Origin: JAQVIJ01 sp041287365
GTDB lineage: Bacteria; Desulfobacterota; Dissulfuribacteria; Dissulfuribacterales; DYLC01
Direction: 5' to 3'
Length of the DNA: 64,000 bases
Assembly: GCA_041287365.1 (NCBI GenBank)
Contig: JBEULL010000020.1
Location: 3,566 to 67,565 of the forward strand
Shown: piece by piece, positions 42,724 through 51,676 of the stretch
How the letters are laid out: every line of letters starts with the position of its first letter
How positions within the stretch are numbered: the stretch's first letter is position 1
Position numbers and translations under genes: made by a program
Notes under the pieces: generated by a model
What the model saw: the letters and a program-made list of their open reading frames with translations, nothing else
The model's database searches: none
What the model was told of the DNA's origin: nothing

Positions 42724-44876
42724 CGGCTGGTCTCAATCCTCCTCTTCAGGTCATGAATGGCTTTTTGTAGATTTTTTGAGCCCGTCAGGAGTACCGCCTG
42801 ATTCAGGAGTCTTCGGGCAGTTTTGGGGTCGTTTTCAATGGTTAGGTAACCTTTGGCCAGGAAAAATAATATTTCCGCATCATAAGTGGTTCGCACCAGC
42901 GCCTTGTTCAGGTTTTCCTTGGCATAACCCCAGTTTCCGTTTTCAAGCCCCAATCTTCCCTGCAGCTTAAAAAATGCGGCCGGTAATTCGGCCTCGTTTC
43001 GAGTCATAAATGGGGCAAGCAGTCCTAAGGCGCCATTGGTTTCTCCCTTTTCAAACAGACAATTGGCCAATCGGATGGTGATGTGGATGTCCTCTGGAGC
43101 TAATTGAGCGGCCTGTCTGAGCAGGTTTTCCGTATTGTCAAGCTGTTTCATCTCCAGAAGTATACCGCTTAGATTGTAGTATGCCATGATATCTTTCGGG
43201 AATTGCCTCAATGCCTGTTCAAAACAGCGCACAGCGGCTGCCTTCCTGCCAGTTTGAAGCATGGCGATGCCAAGGCTATTAAGTAAGGCCGGAGTGACCA
43301 CCGATGAATCGCTCTCCCCCCCGTGTTCTTGTTTTCTTTCCTCCTTTAATGCCATCTTCAGGGCATTCTTGAACATTCTGTAGGCCCCTTCCATGTCGCC
43401 CATGGCAAAGAGTTCGTCTCCTGCCACATGGAGTGTCAGGGCATCAAAAATGGCCGTTTTTAAGCGCAAACTTCCTTGATTTTTCGAGGAAGTCTCCTCT
43501 GATTCTGAAAGCAAAGAGGCGTGGATATGGGCATAGAGCGCCGCTGTCGCCGGATTAAGTAGTGAAACCTTTAATGCCTTGCCTTCACAGGCGATTCCCA
43601 TAACAAAGGATGCGGAGACAGCACGGGATTTATTCAGAGATTTGAGGGTATCTTCAATGGATTTTCTTAGGGACTCACACGATTTGTTTTGACTGACGAT
43701 GAACATACTGGATTCACCGGCAGGGATGGCTTGAATATGGACGGGGAGGCGGCTTGTCAATTGATTGTGGAGATCGATGTTCTGGTCGGTTTCACAGGAT
43801 AAAAACGCAACGGCCTTTGGTGAACTGTTGAGTGCGGTTATGGTCTGCAATGCCTCAATTAGATGAAATGCCCTGGTTTTCTGTTGCAGAAGGGCCACAT
43901 CCCTTGAGGAAAATATCCTGGTTCCCAATTGGGTTGCTAAAAATTCTGTTTGCAGGATGTAGGGAAGGGAAGGGGGGCTGTTTTTTCCAAAATGTAGATA
44001 GATCGAAAATCTCCTGGCCAGACCAGGCGGGAATATAGTCCAAAAGCGTTTCAAATTGGATGTAAGCACCTCATATTTTAATTGACTTTCCTGGTTAGGA
44101 TTTTTGTTGAAGATGCTAAACCATGCCTCATTGTTACCTCCACCCAGGTATTTTAGCCTTATAGACGGCCAGATACGCATACAAATGGCCTTTGTCTTGG
44201 CACAGAAGGTGTGGGCATCATCCATTTGTGACACAGCTTCTTCAGAAAAGCGTCTGAATTGGCTGATATGCACAATGGCAAAACCATTGGAGCGTCCCTG
44301 CATTTTCTGTAAGTAATAGCTCAAAAACGGAGTGTAGCCGATTGCATTCACATCACCGAAGTGCGATAGGATGGGAGACCCACTACCCTCATGGAGCGCA
44401 GGCCTTGAAATCAGGCTTTGCTCAAAGATATTTCGAATGAGGATGTGCAAATACTGGCTTAAAACCCCAAGCCATCGGCCTGCCTCTTCGATGTGTATCA
44501 GCCGATTTACGCCCGTTATGACCACAATGGCATGCGATTCCCCTGTGAAGACCCCTTGGCTATCAAGGCAATCAGACCGAGCAGTTAGATTTAGCGGCAA
44601 GAAAACATGATATCCCACCGCATCCCAGAAGGGTTGGCCCGAACGGAAGGCCTCTTTCACCCGCCGTTTCTGTCGGTCTGAAAGGTTGAATTGTTCCAGA
44701 TCGATGATGGGTTCAGAGGAGCCTTCCCCCTTGTTTACGTTTTGTTGGGCATTGTTTGCCCTGGGAATTAGACAATGCAGCCCCTCGAAGGACAAGACCT
44801 TTTTTAGCTTCGCCTCCACAATCGGCAGGACACAGAGCAGGTCGGTGGGCTCCATGGCTAACATGGGCTCATTCAT
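42720..44876 (-). CDS. Large TPR protein with a divergent N-terminal sensor-like region
   Basis: The 718-residue soluble protein has C-terminal tetratricopeptide repeats from ~500 to 700 (ALLNSLGIAMLQTGRKAAAVRCFEQAL, AYYNLSGILLEMKQLDNTENLLRQA and others). The first half has two stretches that look like worn GAF/GGDEF-like domains (~60-150; ~175-290, with NGFAIVHISQFRRFSEEA), but no catalytic motif. It probably organises protein contacts; the partner is unknown. It overlaps selA by 8 nt and pyrF by 4 nt. Confidence 0.65.
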   Translation of the reverse strand: MNEPMLAMEPTDLLCVLPIVEAKLKKVLSFEGLHCLIPRANNAQQNVNKGEGSSEPIIDLEQFNLSDRQKRRVKEAFRSGQPFWDAVGYHVFLPLNLTARSDCLDSQGVFTGESHAIVVITGVNRLIHIEEAGRWLGVLSQYLHILIRNIFEQSLISRPALHEGSGSPILSHFGDVNAIGYTPFLSYYLQKMQGRSNGFAIVHISQFRRFSEEAVSQMDDAHTFCAKTKAICMRIWPSIRLKYLGGGNNEAWFSIFNKNPNQESQLKYEVLTSNLKRFWTIFPPGLARRFSIYLHFGKNSPPSLPYILQTEFLATQLGTRIFSSRDVALLQQKTRAFHLIEALQTITALNSSPKAVAFLSCETDQNIDLHNQLTSRLPVHIQAIPAGESSMFIVSQNKSCESLRKSIEDTLKSLNKSRAVSASFVMGIACEGKALKVSLLNPATAALYAHIHASLLSESEETSSKNQGSLRLKTAIFDALTLHVAGDELFAMGDMEGAYRMFKNALKMALKEERKQEHGGESDSSVVTPALLNSLGIAMLQTGRKAAAVRCFEQALRQFPKDIMAYYNLSGILLEMKQLDNTENLLRQAAQLAPEDIHITIRLANCLFEKGETNGALGLLAPFMTRNEAELPAAFFKLQGRLGLENGNWGYAKENLNKALVRTTYDAEILFFLAKGYLTIENDPKTARRLLNQAVLLTGSKNLQKAIHDLKRRIETSR

Positions 44877-46293
44877 GAGCTGACTCCATAATCCTCTGCA
44901 ATGCCTTGGCTATGATGTCAAAATCTTTGGGCTGCATGGTCCTTACATCCATGAGGATCAGGTTATTTTCTACTCGAACGATGATAGGATGTTCGTTCAG
45001 CCGCAGCATCTCCTCCAAACGGGCGGCAGATAGCCCCATGGGAGCCGGATCCAGTGCCACAGCATAGGATTTCAGGCGTTCGGCCGGTATGGCGCCGCCT
45101 CCTACCCTGGCCTCGGTTGTGATGATTCGAGGACTTATCTGCGAAAGATTCAGGCGTTTCAGGCGATTGAGCAGGGCATTCGCCTTCTTTTTGAGAATTT
45201 CTGGCGATGCCGTGAGCATGGACAGAGTCGGAAGCATCTCCACTGCCCTATCCAAGTCACGATAGCACATGAGTACTGCCTCCAGACCCGCAAGAGTGAG
45301 CTTGTCTATGCGCAACGCCCGATTCAGTGGATTCTTCTTGATGCGATTCACTAAGTCCTTTTTCCCCACTATGATTCCAGCCTGCGGCCCTGCAAGGAGC
45401 TTATCCCCACTGAAGCTCACTATATCAGTCCCTGCCTGAATGGAGTCCTGCACAGTGGGTTCGTAGTGCATTCCAAAACGAGAGAAGTCCACGAATGTCC
45501 CGCTTCCCAAGTCCTCATAAAGGAATATCCCATGCTGCCTTGCCAGTGTGGCTAACTCCTGCAGGGATACGGCCATAGTAAAGCCTCCTATGTAGAAATT
45601 GCTCTGATGCACCTTCATCAGAAGGGCAGTCTCCGAAGTGATGGCGTTCTGGTAATCCACAAGATGAGTGCGATTGGTAGTGCCTACTTCTTTCAGAATA
45701 GCGCCGCTTCTGGCCATGACATCCGGAATGCGAAAGGAGCCTCCGATCTCCACCAGTTCTCCGCGAGATACGATGACATCCTTGCCCTTGGCAAGGGTAT
45801 TCAGGATGATGAGTACAGCGGCTGCATTGTTGTTTACCACTAACGCAGCCTCCACCCCCAAAAGTTCACACAGAATCGCCTCCACATGGCTGTAACGGCT
45901 TCCCCGTTTGCCTGCCGATAGATCATATTCCAGGTTTGAATAGCCTTCTGCCACTCGGCATATGGCATTCAGCACCGAGCGGGGAAGTGGAGAACGGCCC
46001 AAGTTGGTATGAATCACCACACCGGTAGCATTCACTACTGGCATCAGAGATGGTCTGCTTGCATCCTTTATGATACTGCCGATGCGTTCCAGAAGGTTTT
46101 TGGGGTCGATTAGCCTGTCGGCTGTCTGTGCCCTGTTTGCGGGTTCATCGTTCAGAATGGCATCCCTAACCTCGGCTATGGCCTGCCGTGTGGCCTTGAG
46201 TCGTATGGAATACGGGACATTTTGAGGCAGGTGCGGCAATACTTCATCGATTTTGGGGAGTTTTCGCAAAAAATCCTGTATATTCTCCGTCAT
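44869..46293 (-). CDS. selA: L-seryl-tRNA(Sec) selenium transferase
   Basis: This 474-residue PLP enzyme converts Ser-tRNA(Sec) to Sec-tRNA(Sec). MPVVNATGVVIHTNLGRSPLP is the family N-terminal core, and the PLP lysine is K298 in SFSGDKLLAGPQAG. I chose ATG 46293 because TENIQDFLRKLPKIDEVLP aligns with known SelA starts. It shares CATG with the rlmH start on the other strand. The organism should therefore encode selB, selD, tRNA-Sec and selenoproteins, none of which is in this window. Confidence 0.95.
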   Translation of the reverse strand: MTENIQDFLRKLPKIDEVLPHLPQNVPYSIRLKATRQAIAEVRDAILNDEPANRAQTADRLIDPKNLLERIGSIIKDASRPSLMPVVNATGVVIHTNLGRSPLPRSVLNAICRVAEGYSNLEYDLSAGKRGSRYSHVEAILCELLGVEAALVVNNNAAAVLIILNTLAKGKDVIVSRGELVEIGGSFRIPDVMARSGAILKEVGTTNRTHLVDYQNAITSETALLMKVHQSNFYIGGFTMAVSLQELATLARQHGIFLYEDLGSGTFVDFSRFGMHYEPTVQDSIQAGTDIVSFSGDKLLAGPQAGIIVGKKDLVNRIKKNPLNRALRIDKLTLAGLEAVLMCYRDLDRAVEMLPTLSMLTASPEILKKKANALLNRLKRLNLSQISPRIITTEARVGGGAIPAERLKSYAVALDPAPMGLSAARLEEMLRLNEHPIIVRVENNLILMDVRTMQPKDFDIIAKALQRIMESAHE

Positions 46294-46738
46294 GACACAC
46301 ATTACCTTTTTATGGGTTGACAAGACCAAATTCGCCTGGCTTCGAGAAGGAATAGAGTTTTATCGAAAGAGACTTACCCATTATGTGAGAGTGGAGGTGC
46401 GAGAGGCGCCTGCCGGGCCTACCCCAAAGATCGAAGGCGATAACCTACTGAAATTGATTCCAAAAGGCAGCCTGATATTTGCACTGGATATCAAGGGTGA
46501 CACCGTAAATTCTTCAGACCTGGCTCGATTGCTTGCAGGGCTGGAGACAGCAGGTCATTCCCATTTTTGCTTCATAATAGGCGGGGCCTATGGTCTCTCT
46601 CAGGAGGTGCTGCAAAGCGCACATCGCAGGCTCTCACTCTCTTCTCTTACATTCACTCATGACATGAGCCGTCTGATTCTGATGGAGCAACTCTATCGGG
46701 CATATTCCATCATAGCAGGGGCTCCATATCATCATTGA
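46292..46738 (+). CDS. rlmH: 23S rRNA pseudouridine-1915 N3-methyltransferase
   Basis: The 148-residue SPOUT methyltransferase acts on helix 69 of 23S rRNA. ITFLWVDKTKFAWLREGIEFYRKRL, FIIGGAYGLSQEVL (SAM knot) and the closing LILMEQLYRAYSIIAGAPYHH are classic. I chose ATG 46292, where homologs start; the frame upstream is antisense to selA. No good ribosome site precedes it. Divergent from selA with overlapping start codons. Confidence 0.95.
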   Translation: MTHITFLWVDKTKFAWLREGIEFYRKRLTHYVRVEVREAPAGPTPKIEGDNLLKLIPKGSLIFALDIKGDTVNSSDLARLLAGLETAGHSHFCFIIGGAYGLSQEVLQSAHRRLSLSSLTFTHDMSRLILMEQLYRAYSIIAGAPYHH

Positions 46739-46744
46739 GGCAGA

Positions 46745-46969
46745 TTAAACGGACTCCACAGATGTCACGCCAGGGACCTCTGCCTTGATGTAGCGCTCTA
46801 TACCGGCCTTCAGAGTCATCTGACTCATGGGGCAGCCATGACATGCACCCTTCAGCCTCACACTCACCACACCGGTTTTCTCATCCAGACTCACAAATTC
46901 TACATCACCACCATCCCGCTGAAGCATGGGGCGAATGTTGTTTAATGCGGTTTTGACCTTTTCTTCCAT
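46745..46969 (-). CDS. Nfu-type Fe-S cluster scaffold/carrier domain protein
   Basis: The 74-residue single-domain NifU C-terminal-like protein has the cluster-binding CxxC in KGACHGCPMSQMTLKAGIERYI. The start EEKVKTALNNIRPMLQRDGGDVEFV is diagnostic. It carries Fe-S clusters to client enzymes, of which the window has several (radical SAM). It is convergent with rlmH and downstream of purB. Confidence 0.93.
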   Translation of the reverse strand: MEEKVKTALNNIRPMLQRDGGDVEFVSLDEKTGVVSVRLKGACHGCPMSQMTLKAGIERYIKAEVPGVTSVESV

Positions 46970-47003
46970 GGTATTAGTCCTTTCTTTAGAAGTTTTGATT
47001 TAA

Positions 47004-48299
47004 TCAGTCGTGAAAGACTCGTTTAAATATGGTGTCCACGTGTTTCAGGTGATGCCGAATGTCGAAGATGGAAGCAAGCTCATTTACTGAAATATATTTC
47101 AGCAGGTCCTCATCCTTTTCTAACAGTTCCTTAAATGTCCCCTTCCCTTCCCAGACCTCCATGGCCCTGCGCTGCACCATGCGATAGGCCTCTTCTCTGC
47201 TGACTCCTCGTTGAGTGAGCAACAACAGTATCTGCTGAGAAAAGATCAATCCCTTGAGTTTATTTAGATTTTTTTGCATGTTTTCAGGATAGACGAGAAG
47301 TTTGTCCAGAAGTCCTGTGAGCCTTGCCAGCATGAAGTCCGTGAGTATGAAGGCATCAGGCGAGATGATGCGCTCTACGGAGGAGTGGCTGATATCCCTT
47401 TCGTGCCAGAGACAGATATTTTCCAAGCTGGGCATGGCATATGAACGAATCATGCGCGCCAGTCCACAGATATTTTCTGACAGGATGGGATTTCTCTTGT
47501 GAGGCATGGCCGATGAGCCCTTCTGGCCGGGTCTGAAGTATTCCTCTGCCTCCAGGACCTCTGTGCGCTGCAGGTGCCTAATCTCTGTGGCGATCTTTTC
47601 TGCGGTGCCGGCCAAAATGGCCAGGGCACAGAAGACCTCTGCATATCTATCGCGTTGAATGATCTGATTGGAGGCTGGCGCGGGTTTCAAACCAAGTTTG
47701 GCGCATACAAAGGCCTCAACTCGTGGATCGATCTGGGCAAACGTACCCACAGCGCCCGATATCTTGCCGTAGGAGATGGTCTCCTTTGCTGCCTCGAGCC
47801 GCTTGCGGTTGCGCCGCATTTCATCATACCAGATAGCCAGTTTCAGGCCGAATGTGATGGGTTCTGCATGAATACCGTGAGAGCGGCCGATCATGACCGT
47901 GTCCTTGTGTTCAAGGGCGCGGCGCTTGATCACCTCCATCAGGGCATCCACATCCTTTAAGATCAGCTCCATGGCCTGCTTGAAGAGCACGGCCATGGCC
48001 GTATCCAGCATGTCTGAGGAGGTCATGCCCCAGTGCAGGAATCGGGCGGCAGGGCCCACATACTCCGCCACATTGGTGAGAAAGGCGATGACATCGTGCC
48101 GGGTCTCCTTTTCTATCTCTTCCACCCGTTTTATATCGAAGTTTGCCCTGGCCTGAATCTCTTTCACGGCCTCACGGGGCACCACACCCAGCTCTGCCCA
48201 GCCCTCTGCTGCGGCTATCTCCACGTTCAACCATGTGCGAAACTTGTTCTCCTGGCTCCAGATATCGGCCATCTGTTTTCTGCTGTATCTTTCGATCAT
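47004..48299 (-). CDS. purB: Adenylosuccinate lyase
   Basis: The 431-residue fumarase-superfamily enzyme acts twice in purine synthesis, on SAICAR and on adenylosuccinate. The signature GSSAMPHKRNPILSENI (catalytic Ser loop), TSSDMLDTAMAV and MIGRSHGIHAEPITFG (catalytic His) are present. Standard length for the short bacterial type. It is divergent from the histidine kinase. Confidence 0.97.
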   Translation of the reverse strand: MIERYSRKQMADIWSQENKFRTWLNVEIAAAEGWAELGVVPREAVKEIQARANFDIKRVEEIEKETRHDVIAFLTNVAEYVGPAARFLHWGMTSSDMLDTAMAVLFKQAMELILKDVDALMEVIKRRALEHKDTVMIGRSHGIHAEPITFGLKLAIWYDEMRRNRKRLEAAKETISYGKISGAVGTFAQIDPRVEAFVCAKLGLKPAPASNQIIQRDRYAEVFCALAILAGTAEKIATEIRHLQRTEVLEAEEYFRPGQKGSSAMPHKRNPILSENICGLARMIRSYAMPSLENICLWHERDISHSSVERIISPDAFILTDFMLARLTGLLDKLLVYPENMQKNLNKLKGLIFSQQILLLLTQRGVSREEAYRMVQRRAMEVWEGKGTFKELLEKDEDLLKYISVNELASIFDIRHHLKHVDTIFKRVFHD

Positions 48300-48421
48300 G
48301 AAAACCCCTTTTAACGGATAATGTTAACTGATTAATTTTGAAGTTTAATTGAGGAATTCAACAATTATATGTTATCGTGCTTTTATACACTGATTTTTTA
48401 CAAAATCAAACACTCACTCTT

Positions 48422-49573
48422 ATGAAAGACATCAACTTAGTTACCATTACCCTGCTTCTATTCCTCTGGTTGGGCACGGTATTGTGGTTCTTCCTCTACT
48501 GGAGGAGGCATCGCACCAGGCCGCAAAATACGGCTGCCACGGACTTTCTTCTGTCCTTAGCATCGGAAAAGGCCAGGGAGGCTAAGGCTGCCCAGGCACA
48601 GCTATACAAAACCGCCGATATGCTCGAGGTTGGGCTCATAATTCTCACAGATTTGGGCTTAACAGGCCTGAATGCCTTTGGGGAGCGCACCTCTGCCCTG
48701 CTGATGCAGAATAACGATGCCATGCTGCGGCTTAAAGAACTGAGGGAAAAAGGGGGCCCCCTGACCATTGAGCTACCCATGTCAGTATTGCAATGCGATA
48801 TACTTAAACACGACGACGCCCTTTCCCACATGCCCGAAACCATCATAGTAGCCCAGGATGTGACTCGGTCCTTTGAGCTGGCTAAGGAGCTTCAATACCG
48901 AGAACGCTTGGCAATTTTGGGTAAGATGACCGCGCAGATCGCCCATCAGCTCAAGACGCCTTTAGCCGTTCTGGCCGGCAGGGCACAGCTTCTGGCAAGC
49001 GGCCCAAAAGGGATGTCTCTTTCCGATGAGACGCGAAGGGAGCTTTTGCTGATTTATGAGGAGGCGAGAGCCCTGGCGGAACGTATAAACGACATTCTGT
49101 CTCTGTATAGAAGCCGGGAGATGGTGTTGAAGCCTGTTTTCTTGTCACACATAATGGAAGTGGTCCGTGAGCGCCTTCTGGAATTAGAGCATGAGTGCGA
49201 GATAGAGGTGGAATGTTCGAAGGGCTTGGTAGTCCGGGCCGATATGGCGGCCATTGAGATGGCACTGTTTCTTTTAGGGCAGAATGCGGTTTCACCTGCA
49301 GCGGGTGCTGGACACCTCACTTTCAGGGCAAAACATATGGAAGATGGTGTGGTGGTGGACATAGAGGACGATGGCAAGGGTATTCCTGATGATCTGCGTT
49401 TCAGGCTTTTTGAGCCCTTTGTGAGCGGCAGGACCGATGGCTTGGGCCTTGGGCTCTTTCTGGCAAAAGACTTGGTGAAACGCATGGGCGGTGAGCTGGA
49501 GCTGGTCTTCACAGGGCCAAATGGCACCTGTTTCAGAGTGGTTTTGAGAAAAATGAATGAATCTGTGAATTAG
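48422..49573 (+). CDS. Membrane-bound sensor histidine kinase without adjacent regulator
   Basis: The protein has about 383 residues. There is one N-terminal membrane segment (NLVTITLLLFLWLGTVLWFFLYW), a PAS-like stretch (~55-145, TADMLEVGLIILTDLGLTGLN), and a HisKA domain with phospho-His in AHQLKTPLAVLAGRAQLL. The HATPase_c has N-box QNAVSPAAG, G1 DIEDDGKGIP and G2 GLGLGLFLAKDLV. It is membrane-anchored with little periplasmic part, so the signal is probably cytosolic or membrane-borne. GTG 48377 is an alternative start. No response regulator is nearby. Confidence 0.85.
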   Translation: MKDINLVTITLLLFLWLGTVLWFFLYWRRHRTRPQNTAATDFLLSLASEKAREAKAAQAQLYKTADMLEVGLIILTDLGLTGLNAFGERTSALLMQNNDAMLRLKELREKGGPLTIELPMSVLQCDILKHDDALSHMPETIIVAQDVTRSFELAKELQYRERLAILGKMTAQIAHQLKTPLAVLAGRAQLLASGPKGMSLSDETRRELLLIYEEARALAERINDILSLYRSREMVLKPVFLSHIMEVVRERLLELEHECEIEVECSKGLVVRADMAAIEMALFLLGQNAVSPAAGAGHLTFRAKHMEDGVVVDIEDDGKGIPDDLRFRLFEPFVSGRTDGLGLGLFLAKDLVKRMGGELELVFTGPNGTCFRVVLRKMNESVN

Positions 49574-49617
49574 TTTGTGTGACCTTTTACATTAATAAGG
49601 CGTGGCAATTCCCTATA

Positions 49618-50355
49618 TTACATGAACTCCGTCATCACATCCCGATAAAATAGCGGCACCTTCTGGCGCTGAAGCCTGGGATTTTCCCGTTCTTTTATGG
49701 CCACCTTCTCAAAAAAGGTCCGCCAGAGCCCTGCATAAAATGCCTCATTCCTGTCAAAAAACAAGTCATTGCTCACGGCCATCTGGCACAACACCGCCTT
49801 ACCAGCCGTGCAAAACAGGCCCAGCCCCCGCCCTTTATCGTATATCACCCAGTCAGTCTCACCGAACCTGGCCACAAAGTGGTTTTTGATGAGGGGAAGC
49901 ACATTGTGCACCGGTTTTATGGCGGCATAAAATCGGTTGTCCGCAAGCCTTGCAAAACGTACAAACCCCTTCATGCGATGTACCTCTCCATAGACCCTAT
50001 CCGCTGATTCCCTCACAATCCTCACACAGTCGATGGTCAGATTCTGCAGGGCCTGAGGGTTCTTCAGGCCAAGCGCTACAAACTGCATGATCTCAGCAAA
50101 CACCTGGCGATCACCCCGCAAAAAAGCACCCTGAATGCGGCTGATCTGGCGGGGGCTGAAGGTCTTTTGTATGATCTTCAGCACGTTATAGACATTCACG
50201 GATATTTGCCTGAGATCCACAATGTTTTCAAATAAACCCTGTTGAGGGTCCTTTTGGGCGATCCTGACGGCATCAGGGGCAACCCCTGTCTCATGAATAT
50301 AAAAAGCACCCTTCAACACGGAGATGAGGTCGTCTTCACAAACAAAAATGGTCAT
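49618..50355 (-). CDS. TIGR03915-family protein (DUF4130), partner of the DNA-modification radical SAM protein
   Basis: The 245-residue protein has the family features: a start TIFVCEDDLISVLKGAFYIHE, the FVRFARLADNRFYAAIKPVHNVLPLIKNHF core and WVIYDKGRGLGLFC. It is remotely like uracil-DNA-glycosylase folds and is called putative DNA metabolism protein. It almost always pairs with a TIGR03916 radical SAM gene, as here (9-nt gap). Its function is unproven. Confidence 0.85.
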   Translation of the reverse strand: MTIFVCEDDLISVLKGAFYIHETGVAPDAVRIAQKDPQQGLFENIVDLRQISVNVYNVLKIIQKTFSPRQISRIQGAFLRGDRQVFAEIMQFVALGLKNPQALQNLTIDCVRIVRESADRVYGEVHRMKGFVRFARLADNRFYAAIKPVHNVLPLIKNHFVARFGETDWVIYDKGRGLGLFCTAGKAVLCQMAVSNDLFFDRNEAFYAGLWRTFFEKVAIKERENPRLQRQKVPLFYRDVMTEFM

Positions 50356-50364
50356 GAGCTGGCA

Positions 50365-51609
50365 TTAAAATTCGTTGAACGGTAATGACTGTTGAATTAT
50401 CTCTCTTGGCGCACTTAAATAGTGTGAGAGGATGTCCTCTCGCATGGGGCATTCACCGGCATATCTACCTTTCAACAGAATGAAATACTTCGTCCGTTTC
50501 AGAGATATCCTCATTTTAAGTAGGTCATTCATGTCCAATTTGGTAAATCTGCGGGCGGTTATAATCTTCTGAGCAGATCGAATTCCGATTCCAGGCACTC
50601 TAATCAGCATCTCATAATCTGCCACATTGACATCTATGGGGAACAGATGCAGATTTCGCAACGCCCAGGCGGTCTTTGGGTCGAATTCTATGGACAGGTT
50701 TGAGGCATTATCTCCAATGATTTCATCAAGTTTGAAATTATAAAATCGCAGCAGCCAGTCAGCCTGATAGAGCCGATGTTCCCGCAAAAGGGGTGGTGCC
50801 TGTATGGCAGGGAGATTGGAGGTGTGATTAACGGGCACATAGGCGGAATAATATACCCTTTTGAGCAGAGATTTATTGTAAAAATAGGCAGACAGGCGCA
50901 GGATATCCCGGTCGGATTCAGGGCTTGCGCCCACAATTAGCTGAGTACTCATGGAGATGCCCCTTCGTCTGATATTGGGCATGCTATTAGGTTTAAGGCA
51001 CTTTACCGGCAGTTTTTCGCTCAGTTTTTGCACATATTTTATGGGATACAGCACATCCGAGCGGGATTTGTCAGGCGCAAGTCTTAGCAGGCTTTCACTG
51101 CTGGGAAGCTCGATGTTGGAGCTCACTCTGTCTGCCAGTGCCGTCACCTTTTCGATGAGGATGTCAGAGGCGCCCGGAATCAGTTTGGCATGGATATACC
51201 CAGAAAACATATGCTCTTTTCTTAACAGCCATAATGTCCTGTAGATGAGCTCCATGGTGTAGTCAGGGCTTCGAACCACAGCAGAACTCAAAAATAGCCC
51301 TTCGATGTAGTTTCGTCTGTAGAAGTTGATGGTGAGGTCAGCTATCTCTTCGGGTGTCATGGTGGCTCGCTCTATGTTGTTTGAGCTTCTGTTCAGGCAG
51401 TATTCGCAGTTATAAATGCACTTGTTGCTCAGAAGTATCTTGAGGAGCGAGACGCACCTTCCATCGCTGGACCACGAGTGGCAGATGCCGCTGGGCGCAG
51501 CATTGCCTATGCCACCTTTTGTGCGGGTGCGATGGCTTCCGCTTGAGGCGCAGGAGACATCATATTTAGCGGATTCTGTGAGGATTTTGAGTTTCTGTTC
51601 CAGTTTCAA
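50365..51609 (-). CDS. Putative DNA modification/repair radical SAM protein (TIGR03916)
   Basis: The 414-residue protein starts with the family sequence KILTESAKYDVSCASSGS. The [4Fe-4S] motif is CIYNCEYC in LLSNKCIYNCEYCLNR (~65-80). A C-terminal helix-hairpin-helix (YEMLIRVPGIGIRSAQKIITARR) should bind DNA. The start is probably TTG 51609, which gives the family N-terminus, although no ribosome site is clear. With the TIGR03915 partner downstream it makes a two-gene DNA module. Confidence 0.85.
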   Translation of the reverse strand: MKLEQKLKILTESAKYDVSCASSGSHRTRTKGGIGNAAPSGICHSWSSDGRCVSLLKILLSNKCIYNCEYCLNRSSNNIERATMTPEEIADLTINFYRRNYIEGLFLSSAVVRSPDYTMELIYRTLWLLRKEHMFSGYIHAKLIPGASDILIEKVTALADRVSSNIELPSSESLLRLAPDKSRSDVLYPIKYVQKLSEKLPVKCLKPNSMPNIRRRGISMSTQLIVGASPESDRDILRLSAYFYNKSLLKRVYYSAYVPVNHTSNLPAIQAPPLLREHRLYQADWLLRFYNFKLDEIIGDNASNLSIEFDPKTAWALRNLHLFPIDVNVADYEMLIRVPGIGIRSAQKIITARRFTKLDMNDLLKMRISLKRTKYFILLKGRYAGECPMREDILSHYLSAPREIIQQSLPFNEF

Positions 51610-51676
51610 GGGCAGATCATTGATAACTAGAGCCTATGTTTCGAGTTAAAGCCCGCATCTCTCCTTGAATGCGAGG

